Source: L227-5C sp038209275
Lineage (GTDB): Bacteria; Chloroflexota; Chloroflexia; Chloroheliales; Chloroheliaceae
Length of the DNA stretch: 11,119 nucleotides
Assembly (NCBI GenBank): GCA_038209275.1
Contig: JBBQXW010000244.1
Location: forward strand, 1-11,119
Direction: 5' to 3'
Positions within the stretch are counted from its first letter, which is position 1. Every line of letters starts with the position of its first letter. The translations under genes were made by a program, and so were the position numbers. Below, in pieces: positions 1 through 6,801 of this stretch. Below the pieces are notes generated by a model. The model saw only the letters and a list, made by a program, of their open reading frames with translations, was not told the origin of the DNA and did no database searches.

Positions 1-365
1 CAGCCCAGCGAAGCAGCAATTTGAGAGAGCGATTGGTAGCAGGGGGATTGCACAATGACGTGGTCGCCCGTTTCCAGCGCCACATTCATAAAATTAAAGA
101 TGGCTTCTTCCGCCCCACTATGCACCAACACTTCGTTTGGCGCTATCCCAGTGTATAGCTTCGTAATCTCCTGGCGTAGTTCCGGGCTACCCGCCGATTC
201 GGTATAGCCCAACCAGTGTTGCCCGAACGCCTCGGCTGCCCCCCGCTCAAATGCCAACAATTCCTGCACCGAAAAAGATTCGCAATCCGAACTCGATAAC
301 AAATAAGGGGCGCTAAATTCGTATTTTGCAAAATAGCGCTCAAGCTTAAATTCCGGGATTTTCAT
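1..365 (-). CDS. Class I/II PLP-dependent aminotransferase, N-terminal part (cut by window edge)
   Basis: This is the first ~121 codons of a gene that runs off the left edge. The ATG at 365-363 follows a weak purine-rich stretch (AAGAAGATAG). The protein begins MKIPEFKLERYFAKYEF, an opening typical of a family of stand-alone class I/II fold aminotransferases. Seen further on are a WLGYTESAGSPELR segment (residues 51-64), the substrate/PLP-domain entry SGAEEAIF (83-90) and the SPCYQ motif (107-111), whose tyrosine usually stacks on the PLP ring. The PLP-binding lysine would lie beyond the window. Such enzymes move an amino group between an amino acid and a 2-oxo acid in the cytoplasm; the substrate cannot be told from this fragment. 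It is read in the same direction as the next two genes but separated from them by 138 bp. Family call firm, specificity unknown. Confidence 0.85.
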   Translation of the reverse strand, partial: MKIPEFKLERYFAKYEFSAPYLLSSSDCESFSVQELLAFERGAAEAFGQHWLGYTESAGSPELRQEITKLYTGIAPNEVLVHSGAEEAIFNFMNVALETGDHVIVQSPCYQSLSQIAASLG

Positions 366-503
366 CTATCTTCTTTCTAAACACCCTGTTTTGGTAACAA
401 TTTAATTTTACGGATACTGGCAAAGTTATGTTGGAATGTACTATACCGCATGATAAACCAGATGCAGAACCGGCCCGACTTAATATTAAAGCGACTGCAA
501 AAT

Positions 504-1130
504 TTATGGTTGCTGGGCTAATTCCCAGGCTTGAGGAATGGCCTCTGTTAGCCACCAATGCCAAAATTTGAAAGCGGCTTCATCATCATAATCCTGAAAG
601 GCGTAAGCATCTGCCGCATACAAAGCAGCATCCCAATAATCAGTTGGATAAAAGCCGGGTACATCAACATCCTCTTCTGTAAAATTACACCCTTCAAAAG
701 GGTCTTCGCCAAGTGCTACACGTAAAGCAACCAAAGCAGCAACACCAGCAGTAATCGCATAATTCGCTTCCCACCCCCCACCTTCTTGTTGAGCCTTTTT
801 AATGGCTTGAGAAAATCGTTTGATTCTATGCCCAATATCTATAATCTTTATCTTTTCCTGTACCACGCCTTTAGCCAAAAATAGCCAGTGCTTTGGCCTA
901 TCCATTTCAGATTGGCTCTTTAATTCAGGATAATGGCCCTGCCATTTAGCCATACTATAACGAGCTGCTAAGATGGCAAGCCAAGTTCTTGCTCTATAGC
1001 CAATCAGGTCTCCCTTTACATCAAATGCTCTGTAAATCTTATTACGGTAAAAAGGGCCAATCCAATTTTTAGTTCCTAAGACAGAATCGGCTAGATCAAT
1101 GGCTTGCTGCAATTCAGGAGGTAAATTCAT
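504..1130 (-). CDS. Hypothetical protein, possibly Imm5-like immunity protein
   Basis: A 208-residue soluble protein with no signal peptide or membrane segment. The ATG at 1130 has a good ribosome site (GAGGA, about 6 bases upstream). It looks mostly alpha-helical and is rich in Trp, Ala and Tyr. Notable segments are RARTWLAILAARYSMAKW (residues 46-63), ALVALRVALGEDPFEG (132-147), then DAALYAADAYAFQ (167-179) and FWHWWLTEAIPQAWE (189-203). From memory this pattern, an Arg-rich helix, a DPF loop and a C-terminal FW-WWL-EAIP, resembles the Imm5 group of predicted immunity proteins from polymorphic toxin systems. I could not test this by search, and no toxin gene is visible in the window. The gene is clearly more AT-rich than its neighbours, which suggests it arrived by transfer. 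Coding status is likely; function is tentative. Confidence 0.6.
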   Translation of the reverse strand: MNLPPELQQAIDLADSVLGTKNWIGPFYRNKIYRAFDVKGDLIGYRARTWLAILAARYSMAKWQGHYPELKSQSEMDRPKHWLFLAKGVVQEKIKIIDIGHRIKRFSQAIKKAQQEGGGWEANYAITAGVAALVALRVALGEDPFEGCNFTEEDVDVPGFYPTDYWDAALYAADAYAFQDYDDEAAFKFWHWWLTEAIPQAWELAQQP

Positions 1131-1178
1131 TCTTGTCCTCTACTGATTGGATAAGTTAAACTATATAAAGCTTTGTTC

Positions 1179-1708
1179 TTATAATCGATTCACCGCACCT
1201 TGCGGGATTTCGTCGTGCAAGGCTTGCAAGATATTGCGGGCCGCTTCGAGGTTCCAATAATACCGAGCGTGCGGCCCGTCAAGCCGCTCCCGTATAGCTG
1301 AGGTCGCCAACCCTGAAACGTGCCGCTCCGAATCAGCGCGTCGCCTTCGCGCAAACGGCGAGTAAGACCCAGTAAGAGACCAATCGCCAGTTCCGCCGTT
1401 GGGATAGTCAACAAATCCGGCACGACGGTAAACCAGACTTGGTGGCGAGTACAGGCAGCCACATCAAAATTGTCGTAACCTTTGAGCGCACCCGCTACTA
1501 TTCGCAAAGCCGGGCAAGCCTGAAAAAATTCCTCGTCTATATAGTCGGGCATAAACACCATAATTGCCTGGGCTTCCCGGCTTCGGGCTAATATTTCGGC
1601 ACGGGGCAACGTATCGCGTCCGGGATTGGCAATAACCTCGCACTCCTGCTCAAGTAACTGAATAACTTCGGGATGCACCCAATGGGTAATTAACACTTTC
1701 GGTTTCAT
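1179..1708 (-). pseudogene. ptxD: Phosphite (phosphonate) dehydrogenase remnant with internal deletion
   Basis: The ATG at 1708-1706 has a GAGGG ribosome site and opens a sequence that lines up without gaps to remembered PtxD: MKPKVLITHWVH, then AQAIMVFMPD (residues 47-56), the lysine-containing ALKGYDNFD (74-82), VPDLLTIPTAELAIG (96-110) and FQGWRPQLYGSGL (131-143). The match stops at GIIG (149-152), exactly where the NAD-binding GxGxxG turn should follow. The next bases, read in another frame from 1253 to the stop at 1181-1179, give NLEAARNILQALHDEIPQGA then VNRL, which is the PtxD-type C-terminus. About 150 residues are therefore missing, including the dinucleotide fold and the catalytic Arg, Glu and His; only the lysine at position 76 is left. 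The enzyme normally oxidises phosphite to phosphate with NAD. In the original frame the product would be 172 residues with a scrambled tail ending at 1190. It is almost certainly inactive. Confidence 0.88.
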
Positions 1709-1800
1709 GTTCCCTCGCTCTGCCGATACCATTTTTTAGATAGAGAACAATAAACTTCGGCAGATAAATAGTAACACATCTCCAGCAATTTGTTCAAAGC

Positions 1801-1829
1801 TTGCTAGAACTCAAACGTCTGACTATAAT
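1801..1829 (+). promoter_or_regulatory. Candidate sigma70-type promoter of the hydrolase/ligase fusion gene
   Basis: A -35-like TTGCTA (1801-1806) is followed by a 17-bp spacer and a perfect TATAAT (1824-1829). It lies 63 bp before the ATG of the plus-strand fusion gene, in the divergent region between it and the ptxD remnant. This is an inference from consensus matching only. Confidence 0.5.
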
Positions 1830-1892
1830 AACCCCATTAGCGAATCAGCGACCGCAAATCATCAGCACCCGAAAATTAAGGAGCAAGGCGCA

Positions 1893-4385
1893 ATGGCTAT
1901 AGATGTAGACCTCTACCGCCGCAGCATAAAACTTCCGGCTACCGAACCAGATAAAAAGCCGATTACGCTCAGTGTAATTGATACCGGGCCGGACGAAGCA
2001 CTGCGAACGATTGTATTTTTGCATGGCTTTGGCGGGCGGGCGGCTTACTGGCTTTACCAGCTAGAACATTTTATGGAAGACAATCGGGTGGTGGCGCTCG
2101 ATTTGCGCGGACACGGCCTTTCCGATGCGCCGCATAGTCGCTACACGGTAGACGAGTTGGTTGAAGATGTGCGATACGCCCTTGAAATTCTGGAAGTGCC
2201 ACAAAACTTTACGCTGATAGCTCATTCTTTTGGCGGCGCAGTATCGTCTTACTTTATGTCGAAGTATCCGGGACGAGTCGAGAAGCTGATTTTAATCGCG
2301 TCCGCCGTCCAGTTCAAGTTGCGCTGGGCTGGTCGCACCTTGCTGAAAGCGCCTACGCCGCTATTAACTGGCATCCGTCGGTTTGTGCCGAGAGCGCGGA
2401 TTTATCCGGCAGCACACGTAGTCAGCAATTGGAATCGCAATGCTTTGAGCGTATGGGACGGCACAGAATATCTCAGGAAGATTGATGTACCGACGCTGGT
2501 GATTCTGGGGCAGCGCGATTTGCTCTTTACCGAAGAATCGTACCGCGACGTGGCTTCACTCATTCCCGGCGCACAAATGGTCACGATTCCAGTTTCGGCC
2601 CATCAGGTGATGGTAGAGCGGCCCGATGCGGTCAACCGAGCGATTGAGCGCTTTATCGGCCCTGCCCCCGTCACCGAAGAACGAGCGGTGCGGCGTAAAG
2701 AGCGGCGCGAACTGGAAGAAGCCCGGCCCTGGCTCAAGTTTTATGACAGCCGCACCCCCTACAAAATCAAGCCACCGACTGCCCCAATCCAGCGTTCGCT
2801 GGAAATGGCGGCCCGTCGCTATGGGGGTCGTCCGGCGCTGGTCTTTTATAATCGTCCGCTAAGTTACCGGGCGCTGGAACGGCAGGCCAATCGCTTTGCC
2901 AACGGTTTAAAGCATATCGGCCTACAAAGCGGCGAACGGGTGCTGATTATGTTGCCGAACTCGCCCCAGATGGTCATCGCCTATTATGGGGTGCTGAAAG
3001 CCGGAGGGGTGGTGGTATTCGCCAACCCGCTTGCCAAAGCCGAAGAAGTGCTGGCCCAGATACAGGATAGCGAAGCTAAAATTGCGGTCTGTCTCAGCCA
3101 GTTTTACCCGTTAGTCAAGGGGATTTTCGAAGTGGCGAGACTACGCAATATCGTTGTCACTTCGATAAAAGAATATATGAATTTGCAAAACCAGGCGCTG
3201 TTCACTTTGTTTCGGGAGCGGCAGCAAGGCCACCAGATGCCCAAACTCAACCCACTACGCGGTCCGCACTATACTTTTTCGGGCATTTTGCGGCGGGGCG
3301 GCTCACATATACCCGAACCAGTCCCCGATGTAAACGATTTAGCAGTCATTCAGTACGGCAGTCACGTTACCGACAGGCCGACGGGCGTAATGCTAACCCA
3401 CGCTAACCTCGTCGCCAACGCCCTACAGGTGCGCCATACTATCCCCGAAGCGCGACCAGGCGAAGAGGTGCTGTTGGGCGTGTTACCCTTCTGGCACTCC
3501 TATGGGTTGACCAGTTGCCTTAATTTTGCGCCGTTGGTGGGTGCTACGTTGGTGACATTACCTAATTTTGAGACCCGCGAAGTACTCGAAACAATTGCTC
3601 GCTACCACCCAACGCTGTTCCCCGGTGTGCCGAAGATGTACTTGAGTATTGCCAACTTTCCGGGGGTGCGAAAATACGGGGTCTCTTCGATTCGGGCCTG
3701 CATCAGTGGCGGCGCACCTTTGGCGGTGGAAGTACAGGAAGCCTTTGAGAAGTTGACCAAAGGGCGGTTGGTCGAGGGCTATGGCCTGACCGAAGCCGGG
3801 CCGGTTACGCACGGCAATCCACTCAGTCGGCGACGGCGGGCTGGTTCGATTGGTCTGCCCGTGCCGGATACCGAGGCGCGTATCGTAGATTTGCGTACCG
3901 GGGCCGATTTACCGCCGGGTGAGACGGGCGAATTATTGGTGCGCGGCCCCCAAATAATGCGCGGCTACTGGCATCGCCCCGAAGAAACTGAGCGCGCCCT
4001 TACGCCGGACGGCTGGCTGCATACTGGCGATGTGGCCCGTATGGACGAAGACGGCTATTTCTTCCTGATTGACCACAAAGTAGATATGGTGCGGGCGGGC
4101 GAATATAACGTCTATCCGCACCATATCGAGGAAGTGCTGTATGAGCATCCTAAAGTGCTGGATGTAGCCGTAATTGATGTAGACCCCAGCCCGGACGCAC
4201 ACAGGCTAAAGGCGTTTGTAGTGCTGCATCCCGGTGAACGGGCCGGAGCGGAAGAACTACTTGAATTTTGCCGCCGCCGCCTGACCATCCAGGAAATTCC
4301 CGCTGCCATCGAATTTTTGCCCGAACTGCCCCGCAATTTCGTCGGCAAAATCTTACGGACGGCCCTGGCGGAGCGAGAGAGATAA
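1893..4385 (+). CDS. Alpha/beta hydrolase fused to acyl-CoA synthetase-like (ANL) adenylating enzyme
   Basis: An 830-residue two-part protein. The ATG at 1893 follows AAGGAG with a 9-base gap. Residues ~25-258 are an alpha/beta hydrolase: oxyanion HGFGG (44-48), nucleophile elbow HSFGG with Ser112, then Asp209 (GQRD) and His237 (SAHQ) as a complete triad. A charged Arg/Glu linker (~262-280) leads to an ANL-superfamily domain (~295-830). It has the YGLTEAGP core (630-637), TGD (711-713), the hinge region DHKVDMVRAGEYNVYP (727-742) and the C-terminal catalytic lysine in FVGKILR (Lys819). The phosphate-binding loop is abnormal: where SGTTGxPKG is expected the protein has GSHVTDRPTG (489-498), lacking the glycines and the lysine. 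ANL enzymes activate carboxylates with ATP and load them on CoA. Here activation may be weakened or altered, while the hydrolase half looks competent. A link to acyl or polyketide-type metabolism is inference. No signal peptide; likely cytoplasmic and monocistronic. Confidence 0.9.
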   Translation: MAIDVDLYRRSIKLPATEPDKKPITLSVIDTGPDEALRTIVFLHGFGGRAAYWLYQLEHFMEDNRVVALDLRGHGLSDAPHSRYTVDELVEDVRYALEILEVPQNFTLIAHSFGGAVSSYFMSKYPGRVEKLILIASAVQFKLRWAGRTLLKAPTPLLTGIRRFVPRARIYPAAHVVSNWNRNALSVWDGTEYLRKIDVPTLVILGQRDLLFTEESYRDVASLIPGAQMVTIPVSAHQVMVERPDAVNRAIERFIGPAPVTEERAVRRKERRELEEARPWLKFYDSRTPYKIKPPTAPIQRSLEMAARRYGGRPALVFYNRPLSYRALERQANRFANGLKHIGLQSGERVLIMLPNSPQMVIAYYGVLKAGGVVVFANPLAKAEEVLAQIQDSEAKIAVCLSQFYPLVKGIFEVARLRNIVVTSIKEYMNLQNQALFTLFRERQQGHQMPKLNPLRGPHYTFSGILRRGGSHIPEPVPDVNDLAVIQYGSHVTDRPTGVMLTHANLVANALQVRHTIPEARPGEEVLLGVLPFWHSYGLTSCLNFAPLVGATLVTLPNFETREVLETIARYHPTLFPGVPKMYLSIANFPGVRKYGVSSIRACISGGAPLAVEVQEAFEKLTKGRLVEGYGLTEAGPVTHGNPLSRRRRAGSIGLPVPDTEARIVDLRTGADLPPGETGELLVRGPQIMRGYWHRPEETERALTPDGWLHTGDVARMDEDGYFFLIDHKVDMVRAGEYNVYPHHIEEVLYEHPKVLDVAVIDVDPSPDAHRLKAFVVLHPGERAGAEELLEFCRRRLTIQEIPAAIEFLPELPRNFVGKILRTALAERER

Positions 4386-4395
4386 ACAACAATAT

Positions 4396-4571
4396 TCACC
4401 ACGGAGGCACCGAGACACGGAGATAATTATAAATATTTTTTCCTGGTGAAAAAAGCCGCCAATTTGTTAAATTATGTATTTCTATTTAGTCTGTTTAAGA
4501 AAGCAATCACCCTACTGTTGAGACCACCAGAAAAATATAAAAATCTCCGTGTCTCTGTGTCTCGGTGGTGA
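4396..4571. repeat. Dispersed-type inverted repeat of the CACCACGGAGACACGG kind
   Basis: Two 29-base arms (4396-4424 and 4543-4571) are inverted copies matching at 26 of 29 positions. The pairing continues imperfectly inward through AT-rich tracts and CCTGGTG/CCACCAG near 4446 and 4523. The element fills the gap between two convergent genes. The right arm is followed by a run of eight T (4572-4579), so in plus-strand RNA it could help end transcription of the fusion gene, although the loop is long. Sequences of this CACGGAGACACGGAG type recur in intergenic regions of many bacterial genomes. Its origin is unknown. Confidence 0.65.
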
Positions 4572-4582
4572 TTTTTTTTGGG

Positions 4583-5257
4583 TCAGGCTAAAGATTGGTC
4601 GAAATAAGTTTCGGTCAGTTCGCCGCGCCAGGCCGCAAAGAATTGCTCCATAAGTGGCTTGACCCGCTCTGGGACAAGTTCAAGCGTTTCTGGTTCGGTG
4701 AAGAATCCGGCTTCAAGGGTTTCGAGCGGATGCACGTTTATTTCGGCGGAAAGCGCTTCGCACAGGAAAGTCATCGCGATATTATGAATGGCTGGGTTCG
4801 AGCCGCGCTGCAAGCGGGTATCCCTGACCCCGATAAGCCGGAGCGGGCGACACTCGATGCCAGTTTCCTCACGCACCTCTTTAATAATATTTTCGGCAGG
4901 GGTGAGGCCAACTTCCATCCAGCCCGTCGGGATAAACCAGAGGCCGCTATCGCCGCGCTTGCCCAGGAGCATCCGGCCTTCTTTATCGAAACAGGCTGCA
5001 CCCGTGCTGATTTTAGGCGTGACATAGCCAGACGCGCCGGGCGTAATCAGGTTGAGCCAGCCCTGCTTTAGTTCCGCCGCCATTGTACTATCGGGCAAAT
5101 CAACTCCTAATGAGAGAATCTCGGCCATTTCCGCCGTCAGTTGCAAAATACGCTCGTAGCGTTCACGCTCGTAAAGCGCCTCGCTCCATGCCAACCCGGT
5201 ACGAGCAACCGCCGCCACCGCACTGATTCGCGAAGCCAGTTCTTCTATTGGTTCCAT
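4583..5257 (-). CDS. NUDIX hydrolase with Nudix_N_2-type N-terminal domain
   Basis: A 224-residue protein whose ATG at 5257 follows AAGGAA. Residues ~1-60 (LASRISAVAAVARTGLAWSE, then RERYERI and LTAEMAEIL) resemble the helical N-terminal domain Nudix_N_2, found on hydrolases of X-linked nucleoside diphosphates. The Nudix domain begins near residue 81. Its box is G112-x5-L118-x7-K126-E127-V-R-E130-E131-T-G133-I134: the metal-binding Glu residues of the REUxEE core are kept, but the first Glu of the motif is Leu and the Arg is Lys. From memory these changes are common in this subfamily, so activity is not excluded. The likely role is cleaving a nucleotide-linked diphosphate such as ADP-ribose, NADH or a nucleotide sugar. 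The gene lies 153 bp downstream of nfo in the same direction and may be co-transcribed with it unless the intervening hairpin stops transcription. Confidence 0.9.
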   Translation of the reverse strand: MEPIEELASRISAVAAVARTGLAWSEALYERERYERILQLTAEMAEILSLGVDLPDSTMAAELKQGWLNLITPGASGYVTPKISTGAACFDKEGRMLLGKRGDSGLWFIPTGWMEVGLTPAENIIKEVREETGIECRPLRLIGVRDTRLQRGSNPAIHNIAMTFLCEALSAEINVHPLETLEAGFFTEPETLELVPERVKPLMEQFFAAWRGELTETYFDQSLA

Positions 5258-5306
5258 TTAAATTCCTTCCCAAATTTTTTTCTATCAAGATTTTCGCTTT
5301 TTCCCT

Positions 5307-5345
5307 GGTTTTTGAAAAATTTTGCCAAAAATTTTTCAAAAAACC
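5307..5345. repeat. AT-rich inverted repeat between nfo and the NUDIX gene
   Basis: Arms at 5307-5324 and 5325-5345 pair almost completely (GG, T-run, G, A-run, T-run, G) with two single-base indels and practically no loop. It overlaps the T-run of the small GC hairpin next to it, so the two folds could compete in the transcript. Its function is not known. Confidence 0.5.
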
Positions 5346-5360
5346 AACCCGGCAACGGGT
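5338..5360 (-). terminator. Candidate rho-independent terminator after nfo
   Basis: On the minus strand ACCCG-TTGC-CGGGT (5360-5347) makes a 5-bp GC-rich stem with a tetraloop, followed by TTGG and six T (5343-5338). It lies about 50 bases past the nfo stop. The short stem makes it a weak candidate. Confidence 0.4.
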
Positions 5361-5410
5361 AGCAATTTGCTTGGAGGTAAGCGAAAGTCCTGTGTATATT
5401 AATCTGATTT

Positions 5411-6256
5411 TTAATTGACCAGCGAACGCAAGGTTGCCAGATTCTCGATGTCTTCGGCGCAATCCGGGCCTTTGGGAGTTTCGAGTACCATCGGAGTATC
5501 GGCAAAACGGGCATCGTTCATCAAAAAGCGGAACGGCTCAAGGCCCATTGCGCCTTTGCCGATATGCTCGTGGCGGTCTACCCGGCAGCCCAGCCCTTTT
5601 ACGCTATCGTTTATATGAAAGGCTTTTAGTTTGTCCAGCCCGATAAAATGCTGAAATTCGTCCATGGTGGATTGGTAGCCGTCAACCGTCGTCAAATCGT
5701 AGCCACTGGCGAAAACGTGACAGGTATCGAAGCAAAAGCCGACCCAATCGGGTTGTTCCAACAAATCGAGCAAGCGTCCCCAGTGTTCAAACTTGTAGCC
5801 CAACGCCGTACCCTGTCCTGCCGTTGTCTCGAACAGGATGGTCGTCCCCGGTTCACCCCGTTCGCGGTGCAGCCGATTGACCGCCGCCGCGATACGGGCC
5901 AGTCCTGCCTCCTCGCCACTGCCCATATGCGCCCCGGCGTGCGTCACTAAATAGGGAATATCGAGGGTGGCGTTGCGCTCAACCTCTTCTTTGAACGCCG
6001 CTACCGACTTTTCCCAATTTTCGTCGGCGGGGCTGGCAAGATTTATCAAATAACTATCGTGCGTCAGAATGGGCGTGATAGCAGCGGCGGTACGGGCGCT
6101 TTGCCAGCTTGCCAAATCTTCTTCGGACAGGGGTTTGGCCTTCCACTGTCGGTCATTCTTGGTAAAAATTTGCATCGTCTGGCAGCCCACTAGCGTTCCC
6201 CGTGCAAACGCCTGGTGCAAACCACCCGCAATGGACATATGTGCGCCAAGTAGCAT
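5411..6256 (-). CDS. nfo: Endonuclease IV (AP endonuclease)
   Basis: A 281-residue protein of the usual family length, with the ATG at 6256 and an AGGTG ribosome site about 9 bases upstream. It cleaves the DNA backbone 5' of abasic sites and repairs oxidised 3' ends in base excision repair. The opening GAHMSIAGGL is typical. All nine trinuclear zinc ligands can be placed: His66 (THDSYL), His106 (THAGAH), Glu143 (FETTAGQG), Asp177 and His180 (FDTCH), His214 (HINDS), Asp227 and His229 (DRHEHIG) and Glu259 (LETPKG). The enzyme should be active in the cytoplasm. It is read toward the NUDIX gene, so a small DNA/nucleotide damage unit is possible. A -10-like TATAAT lies about 60 bp upstream, with a heptamer array between it and the gene. 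Confidence 0.97.
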   Translation of the reverse strand: MLLGAHMSIAGGLHQAFARGTLVGCQTMQIFTKNDRQWKAKPLSEEDLASWQSARTAAAITPILTHDSYLINLASPADENWEKSVAAFKEEVERNATLDIPYLVTHAGAHMGSGEEAGLARIAAAVNRLHRERGEPGTTILFETTAGQGTALGYKFEHWGRLLDLLEQPDWVGFCFDTCHVFASGYDLTTVDGYQSTMDEFQHFIGLDKLKAFHINDSVKGLGCRVDRHEHIGKGAMGLEPFRFLMNDARFADTPMVLETPKGPDCAEDIENLATLRSLVN

Positions 6257-6277
6257 TTTTCGTTCACCTTTTTATAG

Positions 6278-6312
6278 TTTCAGTTTTCAGTCTTCAGTCT
6301 TCAGTTTTCAGG
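6278..6312. repeat. Heptamer tandem array (5 x YTTCAGT) upstream of nfo
   Basis: Five consecutive 7-bp units: TTTCAGT twice, CTTCAGT twice, then TTTCAGG. It lies 21 bp upstream of the nfo ATG and next to the candidate -10 box, so it would form most of the 5' leader of the nfo transcript. Copy number could change by slippage. Confidence 0.75.
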
Positions 6313-6316
6313 AGTG

Positions 6317-6322
6317 ATTATA
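6317..6322 (-). promoter_or_regulatory. Candidate -10 box of nfo
   Basis: On the minus strand this reads TATAAT within GTTGTATAATCAC. No convincing -35 box stands at the usual distance. Transcription would start close to or inside the heptamer array. Confidence 0.35.
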
Positions 6323-6432
6323 CAACTATTATCAGTAGTTTAGTTGCGATGGGCCGAATAACATTTTTAGGAAATGGAGGCAAAAGGGGTTGAGGATGGC
6401 TTGCTGAACTTATTTATCGAGCTAAAGAGCTA

Positions 6433-6490
6433 AAAACCTATCCCAATAGAGGGTTGAAGTGGCAAACCCTGAACTATTGAGATAGGTTTT
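6433..6490. repeat. Long hairpin in the nfo / MetE-like intergenic region
   Basis: A 17-base outer stem (6433-6449 with 6474-6490, one mismatch) continues into an AGGGTT/AACCCT inner stem (6450-6455 with 6465-6470), with a 3-base bulge. Read on the minus strand, the descending arm ends in five T, so it could terminate transcripts from the four-gene cluster, although it lies over 300 bp past that stop codon. It directly abuts the TTAA-bounded element. Confidence 0.6.
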
Positions 6491-6626
6491 AAACCCAATA
6501 CCGTTCAAATAAGGGCAAAATCGCGGTAGGAGGGGGCTGCGCCCTCGATTTTTTGACCTGTGGTAAGGGTAAAATCGAGGGCGCAGCCCCCTCCTACAGA
6601 AGTTATTTGAATGGTATTGGGGTTAA
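6489..6626. mobile_element. 138-bp TTAA-bounded inverted-repeat element (MITE-like)
   Basis: Outer arms at 6489-6512 and 6603-6626 are inverted copies starting with TTAA and containing CCCAATACC and TTCAAATAA, with two mismatches over 24 bases. Inside them a perfect 27-bp inverted repeat (6526-6552 and 6571-6597, core GGAGGGGGCTGCGCCCTC) surrounds an 18-base spacer. There is no coding capacity. Terminal inverted repeats, small size and TTAA ends fit a non-autonomous miniature element, but a large regulatory hairpin or a REP-type repeat would look similar. No transposase is present in the window. Confidence 0.6.
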
Positions 6627-6628
6627 TT

Positions 6629-6685
6629 GCATTCGCCCTTGAACATTGCGCCAAATCAACAGGGCGTATGCGCTTCGCCCCTACG
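6629..6685. repeat. Fragment of a dispersed GTAGGGGCGAAGCG-type repeat
   Basis: The minus strand reads GTAGGGGCGAAGCGCATACG followed by CCC, then after ~30 bases AGGGCGAATGCAATT. Such modules recur as intergenic repeats in several bacterial genomes from my general knowledge. GGGCG/CGCCC at 6662-6680 gives a small hairpin. The remainder up to 6801, just past the MetE-like stop, shows nothing further that I can recognise. Confidence 0.4.
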
Positions 6686-6801
6686 AAAATTATTGCCCAT
6701 ACCCGGATTTAATAGTTAAACTTCATTATTCCAGGGCATGCTTTATTTGTGTATCAACTTGAGAAACAGGAGACACAAGTAAACAGCGCCCAACCTCATT
6801 C

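Noticed and set aside
1190..1732. Intact 180-residue dehydrogenase
   Set aside because: The tail after GIIG is out-of-frame sequence and the true C-terminus is found in another frame; the extra eight N-terminal residues precede a better ATG with a ribosome site at 1708.
1893..4385. OleB-OleC fusion of olefin (beta-lactone) biosynthesis
   Set aside because: OleB uses an aspartate nucleophile, but this hydrolase has Ser112 in HSFGG, and no oleA or oleD lies nearby.
4595..5071. A 158-codon open frame on the plus strand
   Set aside because: It is fully antisense to the NUDIX gene, whose Nudix box and N-terminal domain are clear; the plus-strand product shows no recognisable pattern.
5648..5950. 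Plus-strand 100-codon frame
   Set aside because: It lies wholly inside nfo, antisense to the conserved zinc-ligand region.
6257..6801. Possible small RNA or tRNA gene in the largest gene-free stretch
   Set aside because: I see no tRNA cloverleaf or known RNA motif; the structure present is explained by repeats and hairpins.
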